Of a stretch of DNA of 64,000 nucleotides, positions 9,210 to 16,781 are shown one piece after another. Each line of letters begins with the position of its first letter. The first letter of the stretch is position 1. The notes below the pieces were generated by a model, which did not search any database, was not told the DNA's origin, and saw only the letters and a list, made by a program, of their open reading frames with translations. The stretch is from Sphingomonas sp. S-NIH.Pt15_0812. Its GTDB lineage: Bacteria > Pseudomonadota > Alphaproteobacteria > Sphingomonadales > Sphingomonadaceae. Position numbers and translations under genes: made by a program. The stretch covers positions 1 through 64,000 of the forward strand of contig NZ_QLJH01000020.1 of NCBI RefSeq assembly GCF_003951315.1, written 5' to 3'.

Positions 9210-10981
9210 CCTCTCCTATCGCGGACTATGCCCTGATCGGTGATGGGCGCACGGCTGCCATGGTTGCCCGCAACGGTTCGATCGACTTCCTGTGCCTGCC
9301 GAATTTCGACAGCGACGCATGCTTTGCGGCAATGCTCGGCGATCAGGGCAATGGCTGCTGGCAGATCGCCCCGACCGGGTTCGTGACAGCCGTGGAGCGC
9401 CGCTATCGGGGCGACACGTTGATCCTCGAGACCGATCATTCGACCGATAGCGGCGCAGTACGGGTCACCGACTTCATGCCGTGGCACGACGGCGAACCGA
9501 TGGTCGTGCGGATCGTCGAGGGTCTGTCGGGTGAGGTCGAGATGGCCAGCCTGCTGCGCCCCCGTTTCGACTATGGCCGCGTGCCGCCATGGATGCGGCC
9601 GTTCGACGGTGGCCTGTGCGCCGATGCCGGGTCCCATCAACTCGTCCTGCATGCTCCCTGTGCGCTGGAGGCCGCCAACGGTGATGCGCGCGCGACCTTC
9701 AGCGTGAGGAAGGGGGAGCGGCTCGTCTTCGCGCTCTCCTACGCGCCCTCCTATGCCGAGCTGCCAAAGAAGCCGGACACGACGCGGCTGTTGAAGCAGA
9801 CCGACAAGGCGTGGCGCGACTGGATCGGCCGCTTCGATGCCCCCGATCGCTGGGGTGCGCCGCTCAAGCGCTCGCTTCTCACGCTCAAAGCGCTCATCGA
9901 CCGGCGCACCGGCGGGTTGGTCGCTGCGGCCACCATGGGTCTCCCCGAAGTGCCGGGCGGCGCGATGAACTGGGACTATCGCTACTGCTGGCTACGCGAT
10001 GCGACCTTCACGTTGACCGCACTGCTGAACGCCGGCTTCGCTGACGAGGCTGTACGCTGGCGTGACTGGATCCTGCGCGCGATTGCGGGTGATCCGAAGG
10101 ACATGCGCATCATGTACCGGATCGACGGCGGGCGTCGATTGCAGGAATATGAAGCGACATGGCTGAAGGGTCATGGCGGTGCGAAACCGGTCCTGGTCGG
10201 CAACGCTGCCTCGGACCAGACCCAACTCGACGTGTATGGCGAGTTGATCGACAGCTTCCATGTTGGCACCCGCGCTGGCGTGGAGCGCACGCCGCGTGAC
10301 ATCGCGGTGGAGATCGCGCTGATCGAATATCTGGAGGGCGCCTGGGACAAGCCCGGTGCCGATATCTGGGAGAGCCGCGGCGACCCGGGCTGCTATACCT
10401 ATTCGCAGGCAATGGCGTGGGTCGGCATCAACCATTTCGTCGAGAGCGACGTCATGCGGGCCGCCGCAGGCGATGAACTGGTTGGGCGCATGCGCGGCCT
10501 AAGGACACAGATCCACCAGACCGTGTGCGAGCGAGGCTACTCAGCCGGCGCGGGGCATTTCGTGCAGCGCTATGACGGCGAGACGCTTGATGCCTCGCTG
10601 CTCCTGCTGCCCCTTGTCGGGTTCTTGCCTGCCGACGACCCGCGTATCGCTGGCACGATCGCGGCTGTGGAGCGCGAATTGATGGAAGGCGGGCTCGTTC
10701 GCCGCAAGGCGGCGAAGGGCGACGGCCACGATGAAGGCGTATTCCTCGCCTGCTCATGCTGGCTTGCCGACTGCCTGGCGATGCAGGGCCGGTGCGACGA
10801 GGCAGCGACGATGCTTGACCGGGTGATCGGCCTTAGTAACGACGTCGGACTGCTGAGTGAGGAGTTCCACGTCCCCACGCGCCGGCTGATCGGCAATGTG
10901 CCACAGGCCCTTACGCACCTGGGCGTAGTCAACTCCGCCCTGTTCCTATCACGCCCGGTGGTGCAGCGTGGCGCAGTCTGA
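9206..10981 (+). CDS. Glycoside hydrolase family 15 protein (glucoamylase/trehalase-like)
   Basis: A 591-residue cytosolic GH15 enzyme. The N-terminal beta-sandwich opens with IADYALIGDGRTAAMVARNG and SIDFLCLPNFDS, the standard start of the bacterial GH15/trehalase group. The (alpha/alpha)6 barrel carries NWDYRYCWLRDATFTL and DIWESRGDPGCYTYSQAMAW, where the Glu of WESRG is the likely general acid. There is no signal peptide. Substrate may be trehalose, maltooligosaccharides or another alpha-glucoside. It is translated from an ATGA overlap with the upstream SMP-30 gene. The stop at 10981 directly abuts the stop of the opposing VOC gene at 10982. Confidence 0.93.
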   Translation: MTSPIADYALIGDGRTAAMVARNGSIDFLCLPNFDSDACFAAMLGDQGNGCWQIAPTGFVTAVERRYRGDTLILETDHSTDSGAVRVTDFMPWHDGEPMVVRIVEGLSGEVEMASLLRPRFDYGRVPPWMRPFDGGLCADAGSHQLVLHAPCALEAANGDARATFSVRKGERLVFALSYAPSYAELPKKPDTTRLLKQTDKAWRDWIGRFDAPDRWGAPLKRSLLTLKALIDRRTGGLVAAATMGLPEVPGGAMNWDYRYCWLRDATFTLTALLNAGFADEAVRWRDWILRAIAGDPKDMRIMYRIDGGRRLQEYEATWLKGHGGAKPVLVGNAASDQTQLDVYGELIDSFHVGTRAGVERTPRDIAVEIALIEYLEGAWDKPGADIWESRGDPGCYTYSQAMAWVGINHFVESDVMRAAAGDELVGRMRGLRTQIHQTVCERGYSAGAGHFVQRYDGETLDASLLLLPLVGFLPADDPRIAGTIAAVERELMEGGLVRRKAAKGDGHDEGVFLACSCWLADCLAMQGRCDEAATMLDRVIGLSNDVGLLSEEFHVPTRRLIGNVPQALTHLGVVNSALFLSRPVVQRGAV

Positions 10982-11785
10982 TCAACCGCCGGTCTGATGG
11001 AGGTGCCCGTCCGGATCCCGTAACAGAGCCGGCGGGCCCTGATGCCAGACGATCCGCGTCGCTGCGACGTCGTTGACAGCGACGGGCTCGTGCGACGCGC
11101 CGGATGGTTGGTGATAGTGCAGCAGTTCGACATGAGGAGGCGCCGTGGGGGGCTGCATTGGCACCACATCGGCGACGGGGTTTTCCAGACCGTCGAGCGC
11201 CGCCTGTTCGCTGCCCTGGTTGAGCGTGGCATCGCCGCAGGTCAGGCCATGCGCGGTATAGAAGGCCTCGCTCGCTGGAAGATCGCTCACGACGATTGCG
11301 CTGTGATCGATACCGAGTATCCCGCGGCCGCGCCAGCCTTTCTCCGCTGCGTCCGGTAAGCTGAGCAATTCGAGCGGGTGCCCTTCTGGATCGCGGAACT
11401 TGATCGCGGTCGCGCCGCCCGAGGACGCCGGTAACGTCACTGGTCCAGTATCGCTGATCGGCCTAGCGCCGGCCGACCGGGCGCGTGCCCAGGCCGCGTC
11501 GGCATCGTCGGTGACAAGGGCGAGATGCTGGAAGCATTGCGACGCGGCGTTCGCGTTGTCTGGATAGGGCTGACCCGGAACGTCGTAGCAATCGAGCTCG
11601 ACGACCGCTTCGCCCAACCGCAACGGCCAGCGCCTGCCCGCACCGGCGATGCCAAGGACTGCTAATTCATCTCCGTCGATCGGTCGCGGATCGCCAACGG
11701 TGAAGCCCAGCGCGGCATAGAAGGCGACGAGAACTTCGGGCTGCTGCGTTACCAATCGGAACGCGGCGATGCGGGCAAAGGTCAT
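10982..11785 (-). CDS. VOC (glyoxalase/bleomycin-resistance) family protein, two domains
   Basis: A 267-residue protein with two VOC modules (about 5-130 and 140-265). Typical pieces are FYAALGFTVGD, HLALVTDDADAAWARARSAG, IKFRDPEGHPLEL, IDHSAIVVSDLPASEAFYTAHG and LLRDPDGHLHQT. VOC proteins bind a metal and act as dioxygenases, isomerases or resistance proteins; the substrate is unknown. The ATG at 11785 overlaps the cupin stop as ATGA and begins a standard VOC first strand (IAAFRLVTQQPEVLVAFY). Last gene of the GMC-DoxX-cupin-VOC operon. Confidence 0.9.
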   Translation of the reverse strand: MTFARIAAFRLVTQQPEVLVAFYAALGFTVGDPRPIDGDELAVLGIAGAGRRWPLRLGEAVVELDCYDVPGQPYPDNANAASQCFQHLALVTDDADAAWARARSAGARPISDTGPVTLPASSGGATAIKFRDPEGHPLELLSLPDAAEKGWRGRGILGIDHSAIVVSDLPASEAFYTAHGLTCGDATLNQGSEQAALDGLENPVADVVPMQPPTAPPHVELLHYHQPSGASHEPVAVNDVAATRIVWHQGPPALLRDPDGHLHQTGG

Positions 11786-12225
11786 TTGAGTTCGCACGGT
11801 CCGACCCGGTCACGGTGTAGCTGCACCGTCATCAGGCGGCAGGGCTCGTCACCGATCGTGCCGGACTTGTGGCCCTTCTTGCCGTCCTTCTCGATGCAAT
11901 TTTGGTCACCGCCGAACGAGAATTCGCCCGGTCCCTGCTCGATGCGCGTGCCGTCCATGGCTTCGATCCACCAGCGGCCCGACAGCACCACGATCCACTG
12001 CGGCGCCGGATTCTCGTGCCAATCACCGACCCAACCGACCGGCTGCACGGTGAAGACGACGGTGGCTTCGCCGCGCTCCATTTTGTCGTTCCACTGAGGA
12101 TCGGCATTGCCGACGCCCTTCAGTTCGTAATCGGTCAGCGCGCATTCGCTGAAGCGGCTGATGCCGTTCACGTCGGTGTAAAGATGCTGATAGGGGACGG
12201 AGGGCTTGGGACCGGCATCGGACAT
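11782..12225 (-). CDS. Cupin domain protein (copy A)
   Basis: A 147-residue single-domain cupin. The block GWVGDWHENPAPQWIVVLSG, then RWWIEAMDGTRIEQGPGEF and SFGGDQN, gives the cupin barrel with a histidine-containing metal motif (WHENP) and the G(X)5PXG-like turn. It is strikingly similar to the cupin at 60708-61193 over this whole region, including the GHKSGTIGDEPC/GHRSGQIGDEPC segment. Start MSDAGPKPSV chosen because it lies 4 bases after the DoxX stop; upstream in-frame codons would run into DoxX. Role in the operon unknown: dioxygenase, isomerase or sugar-binding are possible. Confidence 0.88.
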   Translation of the reverse strand: MSDAGPKPSVPYQHLYTDVNGISRFSECALTDYELKGVGNADPQWNDKMERGEATVVFTVQPVGWVGDWHENPAPQWIVVLSGRWWIEAMDGTRIEQGPGEFSFGGDQNCIEKDGKKGHKSGTIGDEPCRLMTVQLHRDRVGPCELK

Positions 12226-12229
12226 GGTG

Positions 12230-12688
12230 TTATCTTCCGTAGGGATGGCTGGAGGCGAAGGGCGCATCGAGGAAAGGCTGGAGCCCTGCCCCGTCGGTGC
12301 CGACGATGAGGAGGAGGAAACCGGCGCCAAGCGACAGGTTCTTGAGGAAGTCCCAGAACAGGGTGCGTCCCTTGCCGCCCGGATCGGTGAAGAAATCGCC
12401 CGGCTTCCAGAACTGCTTGTAGAGCACCGCCGTGACGGCGCAGTAGCCGGCAACAACGAAGGCGGCGGCACGATCCGCGATGCCGAGCACGATCGCGCCG
12501 CAGCACACGATCTCGATGAAGAGCCCGACCATCAGCACGGCGATGGCGAGCCAGCGCGGCGAGAAGACCTGCTGCGCCTGGCTGACCGCGTGATCGAACG
12601 AGAAGATCTTGTCGAGTGCGCTGAACGGCAGGAACAGCATGACGATGCCGTAGCGCACGATCAGCGCGGCGACGGCTGCGGTCGTCAC
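12230..12688 (-). CDS. DoxX family membrane protein
   Basis: A 152-residue inner-membrane protein with four hydrophobic helices (AALIVRYGIVMLFLPFSALD, LAIAVLMVGLFIEIVCCGAI, AAAFVVAGYCAVTAVLY and LGAGFLLLIVGTDG) and the family's FLKNLSLGAGFLLL motif. DoxX proteins are often paired with oxidoreductases, and some are quinone-reactive subunits of dehydrogenases. Here the GTG start overlaps the GMC stop as GTGA, so DoxX could be the membrane partner that accepts electrons from the GMC flavoprotein (inference). Confidence 0.9.
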   Translation of the reverse strand: MTTAAVAALIVRYGIVMLFLPFSALDKIFSFDHAVSQAQQVFSPRWLAIAVLMVGLFIEIVCCGAIVLGIADRAAAFVVAGYCAVTAVLYKQFWKPGDFFTDPGGKGRTLFWDFLKNLSLGAGFLLLIVGTDGAGLQPFLDAPFASSHPYGR

Positions 12689-14259
12689 AGCCGGGCCTCG
12701 ATGATGCTGGCGACGCGAAGGGCATTGGCGATGATCGTCAGCGTCGGGTTCACCGCGCCGATCGAGGGAAAGAAGCTGGCATCGGTGACGTAGAGATTTT
12801 CGACTTCGTGCGCGCGGCAGTCGAGATCGAGGACCGAGGTCGACGGATCGGTGCCAAAGCGGCAGGTGCCCGCCTGGTGCGCAGTTCCCGACAAGGGGAT
12901 GTCCTTGCCGAGATAGAGCGAGCGTTCGATCAGCATGGCCGGCCAGCCGATATCGGACAGCACCTGTTCCAGCTTTGCCTTCAACCGTTTGAGAGACTTT
13001 TCATTGGTCTCGGTGACGTCGAGATGGACCTGCCCATCCTGATAATAGACCCGGTTCTCCGGTATCGGCAGATCCTCGGTCTGGAGCCAGAAATCCATCG
13101 AGTGCCGTGCCATCTCGGCAAAGGGCATGTCGGGCAGATGCTTCATGAGCGAGGCCAACGGCGCCTCGCCCTTGATCTGGTCGGCATGGCTGGTGGCGCA
13201 CATCTGGATGAGGCCGAGCGGATGCGGATAGTCGGGATCGCCACTGTCGAAGTAGAAGTCGCTCAGCGCCAGCGTCTTCTGGAACACGGTCTCGTTGACG
13301 TGTTTCATCACCGCCATGACGATCGACATCTCGTGGCGCATATAGTTGCGGCCGACCTGATCCGAGCCGTTGGCGAGACCGTTCGGGTGCTGCTCGTTGG
13401 CGGAGCGCAGCAGCAGCAGCGCTGAAGAAAGTGACCCACACGCGACGACCACCGTGTCCGCGCTATAACGTTCCTGCCGGCCGTCACGCTGGACCAGGAT
13501 CGACTCCACCCGGCGTCCACTGGCATCCGTGTCCAACCGCTCGGCATAGGCCCCGGTCAGGAGCGTCACATTGGGGTAGTCGCGGATGGTCGGGTCGACG
13601 CACATCACCTGCGCGTCCGCCTTGCCGTTCAGCAGGCATGGAAAGCCGTCGAAATAGGAGCAGCGCATGCACACGCTGGTGGGCGTCGCGAAGCCGTCCT
13701 CCTTCTGGTCGAGCAGAATGCCGAGCGGCAGATGGAACGGGTGTAGCCCCAGCCCGGTCAGCTTGTCGGACAGCTCCTGCACCTTGGGTTCGTGCTTGAC
13801 CGGCACGAAGGGGTAAGCGGTGCTGCCCGGATCGAGCGGGTCCTCGCCGCGGCGGCCATGGACATGAAACAGGGCCTCTGCCTCGTCGTACCAGGGCGCG
13901 AAATCCTGATAGGAGAGGGGCCAGGCAGGAGACACGCCACCAGCATGCTCGACCTCGTCGAAGTCGCGCTCGCGGAGACGAAACAGCGCCGAGCCGTACA
14001 CCTTGGAATTGCCGCCGACATTGTAGTGGAGCTGCGGCGCGAAAGTGCCGCCATCCTTGTTCACCCACTGCTCGTCGGCCTGGTACTTGCCCTCGACGAA
14101 CACCGCCTGACCGCTCCAGTTGGCCTCTTCGCGCGGCAGATAGTCGCCGCGCTCCAGGATCAGGATGCGCTTGCCCGTGGGAGCGAGCCGCTGTGCGAGT
14201 GCTGCACCGCCCGGCCCGCTGCCGATTACGATGAGGTCGTAGTGAGTGTTCTCGGCCAT
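12685..14259 (-). CDS. GMC family FAD-dependent oxidoreductase (copy A)
   Basis: A 524-residue flavoprotein. FAD-binding motif DLIVIGSGPGGAALAQRLA at residues 8-26 and the GMC middle signature NVGGNSKVYGSALFRLRERD are clear; the C-terminal GMC domain contains LSGTAHQAGTCRFG (catalytic His) and the last FAD-binding stretch NLYVTDASFFPSIGAVNPTL. No signal peptide, so a cytosolic or membrane-attached dehydrogenase of a sugar or alcohol. A cysteine-rich stretch (SVCMRCSYFDGFPC) is typical of the dehydrogenase branch of the family. Head of an operon with DoxX, cupin and VOC genes; divergent from the SDR gene. Confidence 0.93.
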   Translation of the reverse strand: MAENTHYDLIVIGSGPGGAALAQRLAPTGKRILILERGDYLPREEANWSGQAVFVEGKYQADEQWVNKDGGTFAPQLHYNVGGNSKVYGSALFRLRERDFDEVEHAGGVSPAWPLSYQDFAPWYDEAEALFHVHGRRGEDPLDPGSTAYPFVPVKHEPKVQELSDKLTGLGLHPFHLPLGILLDQKEDGFATPTSVCMRCSYFDGFPCLLNGKADAQVMCVDPTIRDYPNVTLLTGAYAERLDTDASGRRVESILVQRDGRQERYSADTVVVACGSLSSALLLLRSANEQHPNGLANGSDQVGRNYMRHEMSIVMAVMKHVNETVFQKTLALSDFYFDSGDPDYPHPLGLIQMCATSHADQIKGEAPLASLMKHLPDMPFAEMARHSMDFWLQTEDLPIPENRVYYQDGQVHLDVTETNEKSLKRLKAKLEQVLSDIGWPAMLIERSLYLGKDIPLSGTAHQAGTCRFGTDPSTSVLDLDCRAHEVENLYVTDASFFPSIGAVNPTLTIIANALRVASIIEARL

Positions 14260-14300
14260 GCACGTATCCGCTGCGAAGTGATGCCATCATGGCAGAGGCC

Positions 14301-14325
14301 GGAACCCCGTTGATCGAGGGCTGTT
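14301..14325 (+). promoter_or_regulatory. Candidate EcfG (general stress) type promoter
   Basis: GGAAC at 14301-14305, a 16-base spacer, then TGTT at 14322-14325. The alphaproteobacterial EcfG consensus is GGAAC-N16/17-CGTT, so the -10 has one mismatch. It lies 28 bases before the SDR start, a sensible distance. It overlaps the dyad at 14310-14340. Pattern match only. Confidence 0.35.
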
Positions 14326-14340
14326 CCCAACCTCGATCAA
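14310..14340. promoter_or_regulatory. Perfect 10-bp inverted repeat in SDR leader
   Basis: TTGATCGAGG (14310-14319) and CCTCGATCAA (14331-14340) are exact reverse complements around an 11-base centre. The dyad sits in the 94-base divergent gap between the GMC operon and the SDR gene and ends 13 bases before the SDR ATG. It could be an operator for a dimeric regulator or an RNA hairpin; there is no U-run, so a terminator is less likely. Confidence 0.6.
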
Positions 14341-14353
14341 TCAGGAGCCAGGC

Positions 14354-15343
14354 ATGAGCAAAGTCGTCGTTGTCACCGGAGCCGGGGCAGGAGTAGGGCG
14401 CGCAACCGCCGAAAAGTTCGCGAGCGAAGGCTATGACGTCGCGTTGCTGTCACGCGACCCTGAACGACTGGAACGCGCAGCCGAGCAGCTGCGTCGGCAC
14501 GGCGTTCGTGCCCTGCCGATCCCAACCGACGTCGCCGATGCCGCTGCAGTTGAGGCTGCAGCTGATCGCACCGAGCGCGAGCTTGGGCCGATCGACGTAT
14601 GGGTCAATGTCGCCATGGCAACCGTCTTCGCGCCCGTCGCGAAGCTGACGCCCGAGGAAGTCGAGCGCGGCACCAAGGTCACCTACCTCGGCCAGGTCCA
14701 CGGCATGATGAGCGCACTGAAGCGGATGCGAACGCGCCGTGGCACGATCGTCAACGTCGGCTCCGCGCTGGCTTACCGATCAGTGCCGCTCCAGTCGGTC
14801 TATTGCGGCGCGAAGGCGGCAATCCGGGGCTTCACGGACTCGTTGCGCTCCGAGATCATCCACGACAAGATCGACGTGCACCTGACGATGGTCGACCTTC
14901 CGGCGGTCAACACACCGCAGTTCGACTGGGCCTTGAACAAAATGGGCAAGAAGGCGCGCCCTGTTGCGCCGATCTTTGAGCCCGAAGTCCCTGCGCGAGC
15001 GATCTTCTACGCGGCCACCCACAAGCGGCGCGACGTGTGGCTGGGCTTCTCCTCGGTGAAGGCGATCCTAGGCAATCGTGTCGCGCCGGGACTGATAGAC
15101 CGCTACCTCGCCAAGGCTGGCTATAAGGGGCAGCTGACGGACGAGCCTGCGCCGGCTGATGCCCCCTCGAATCTGTTCGAGCCGGTGCCCGGTGATTACA
15201 GCGCCCACGGCCGCTTCGACGACAGCTCGCGTCGCCGCAGCATGGAGTTCTTCACCGATCGTCACCGTACGGCCTTCTATGCGCTTGGGCTCGCCGGGCT
15301 GGGTTATCTAACGCACCGGGCCGCCAAGCGCCTGGACATCTGA
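14354..15343 (+). CDS. Short-chain dehydrogenase/reductase with C-terminal extension
   Basis: A 329-residue SDR. The Rossmann NAD(P) motif TGAGAGVGRATAEKF is at residues 8-22, NVGSALAY carries the catalytic Ser, and YCGAK is the YxxxK active site. The Asn of the usual NNAG motif is replaced (VWVNVAMA). After the catalytic domain (about 1-250) there is a roughly 80-residue extension ending in a hydrophobic stretch (FYALGLAGLGYLTHRA), suggesting a membrane anchor. Substrate unknown. ATG has CAGGAG 7 bases upstream. The possible stress-type promoter and dyad upstream suggest its own regulation. Confidence 0.92.
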   Translation: MSKVVVVTGAGAGVGRATAEKFASEGYDVALLSRDPERLERAAEQLRRHGVRALPIPTDVADAAAVEAAADRTERELGPIDVWVNVAMATVFAPVAKLTPEEVERGTKVTYLGQVHGMMSALKRMRTRRGTIVNVGSALAYRSVPLQSVYCGAKAAIRGFTDSLRSEIIHDKIDVHLTMVDLPAVNTPQFDWALNKMGKKARPVAPIFEPEVPARAIFYAATHKRRDVWLGFSSVKAILGNRVAPGLIDRYLAKAGYKGQLTDEPAPADAPSNLFEPVPGDYSAHGRFDDSSRRRSMEFFTDRHRTAFYALGLAGLGYLTHRAAKRLDI

Positions 15344-15358
15344 CACCCGCAGGGAAGA

Positions 15359-15853
15359 TCAGCGTTTCAGGACGGTGATCTTCCCGCTTGGTTCAAGCGT
15401 GACCTGGCGTGCGTCGTTCACGCTCGACATCCCGGACCGACGCAGCGCTTCGTCAAGGTCAGCCTCAGACACCGAGTGACGTAGACGGGCGCCTTGATCG
15501 GCCTTGCCCTCCTTGAAGATCGTGATGGCTTGCCCCTCCAGAAGGCGGGACATGGCCGGGAAGCGCGCCGCCAGATGCGCCAGCAGCCAGTGGAGAAGCA
15601 GGAACACGGTGGTTGCCGCAAGCGTGCCCAGTAGCGGTGCGCTCCCGGTCAGCGCCCGGCTGAGGTTCGAGCCGATCACGATCGATACGACGATGTCGAG
15701 CGCCGACCATTTCCCGAAGATGCGCCGGCCGACCACGCGAACCGCCAGAAGGCCGTAGGCCAGTACCAGCACTGCACGCGCGCATTCCTGTGCCACGCTC
15801 AGGTCCTTGCCGTTGCCGAAGATCGATGCGCAAGTGGTTGCGATCCCCTCCAT
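15359..15853 (-). CDS. DUF421 (YetF-like) membrane protein
   Basis: A 164-residue protein with three N-terminal hydrophobic helices (VLVLAYGLLAVRVVGRRIFG, ALDIVVSIVIGSNLSRAL, LAATTVFLLLHWLLAHLAA) and the small soluble DUF421 domain with the conserved GQAITIFKEGKAD-like stretch, then VSEADLDEALRRSGMSSVND. YetF-type proteins are inner-membrane proteins of poorly known role. It lies 2 bases after cyoD on the same strand, so it is probably transcribed as the last gene of the cyo operon. Confidence 0.88.
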   Translation of the reverse strand: MEGIATTCASIFGNGKDLSVAQECARAVLVLAYGLLAVRVVGRRIFGKWSALDIVVSIVIGSNLSRALTGSAPLLGTLAATTVFLLLHWLLAHLAARFPAMSRLLEGQAITIFKEGKADQGARLRHSVSEADLDEALRRSGMSSVNDARQVTLEPSGKITVLKR

Positions 15854-15855
15854 CG

Positions 15856-16158
15856 CTACATCATCCGGTCGCGCAGGTTGAACATGATCACCAGCGTGCC
15901 CGACACCATCAGCGTGACGATGAGGCTCGCAAACAGCACCAGGAGCAGATCATCGCGTGACGACTTGGCAAGGCTGATGTGGAGGAAGCAGCGGAACTGC
16001 ACGATCACCTGCACGAGAGCCAAGCCCAGGATGATCCCAAATGTCGTGCCGGCCGCAGCCAGTGGCCATTTGACGACCGCGAAGGCGGCAAGCGTCAGTG
16101 CCAGGGCCAGCGCATAGCCGATCAGATACGTTCGGGTTTCGCGACGACGCTCGTTCAC
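15856..16158 (-). CDS. cyoD: Cytochrome o ubiquinol oxidase subunit IV
   Basis: A 100-residue protein with three transmembrane helices (IGYALALALTLAAFAVV, GIILGLALVQVIVQFRCFLH, LVLFASLIVTLMVSGTLVIM). The VQVIVQFRCFLHI segment matches the conserved helix of CyoD. It is thought to assist assembly of the oxidase. Its ATG overlaps the cyoC stop by 4 bases. The order cyoA-B-C-D is the standard one. Confidence 0.95.
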   Translation of the reverse strand: MNERRRETRTYLIGYALALALTLAAFAVVKWPLAAAGTTFGIILGLALVQVIVQFRCFLHISLAKSSRDDLLLVLFASLIVTLMVSGTLVIMFNLRDRMM

Positions 16159-16781
16159 AGCACATGCCCCTGAAGATAGACGACGCTCAGGACGGCGATC
16201 CAGATGACGTCGAGGAAATGCCAGAATAGGCTAAGGCGCAGGATGTTGATCTTGACCCGCGTGTCGAAGCCATAGGCAAGGACCTGCCCGCCCATCACCA
16301 GCATCCAGACGCATCCCGCCAGGACGTGGAGGCCGTGAAGCGGCACCAGCGCGAAAAACGCCGACAGAAAGGCGCTTCGCGTGGGGTAGGCGCCATCCGA
16401 GAACATGGTGGTGAAATCATGCATCTCCATCGCCAGGAAGGCGACGCCGAGCAGGAAGGTGATGCCCATCCAGGCAAAGACGGGGCGCCGGGCGGCGTCG
16501 TATTTCATAGCAAGCACCGCCAGTCCGATCGTGAGGCTGCTGGTTAGCAGGAGCAGCGTTTCGGCGAAGGCGCTGCCGAGCTTGAACTCGCTCGCCGGGG
16601 TGGGGCCACCGGCTGTTGCCGCCACGGCGGTGCCGTAGACGGCAAAGAGCAGCGCGAAGATGATCGCATCGCTCATCAGGAACATCCAGAAGCCGAAGAT
16701 GCCGCTCTCGGCATTGGCATTCGGATCCTGCTCGGTGCCGCCCAGATTGATGCCGGCGTGGCGAAGCGAAGGCTGGGTCAT
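16155..16781 (-). CDS. cyoC: Cytochrome o ubiquinol oxidase subunit III
   Basis: A 208-residue haem-copper oxidase subunit III with five helices, the short quinol-oxidase form. Family blocks include GFWMFLMSDAIIFALLFAVY, ETLLLLTSSLTIGLAVLAM, FLAMEMHDF and FALVPLHGLHVLAGCVWM, with the conserved His and Glu residues in helices that face subunit I. Overlaps cyoB by 4 bases at its start and cyoD by 4 at its end. Confidence 0.96.
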   Translation of the reverse strand: MTQPSLRHAGINLGGTEQDPNANAESGIFGFWMFLMSDAIIFALLFAVYGTAVAATAGGPTPASEFKLGSAFAETLLLLTSSLTIGLAVLAMKYDAARRPVFAWMGITFLLGVAFLAMEMHDFTTMFSDGAYPTRSAFLSAFFALVPLHGLHVLAGCVWMLVMGGQVLAYGFDTRVKINILRLSLFWHFLDVIWIAVLSVVYLQGHVL

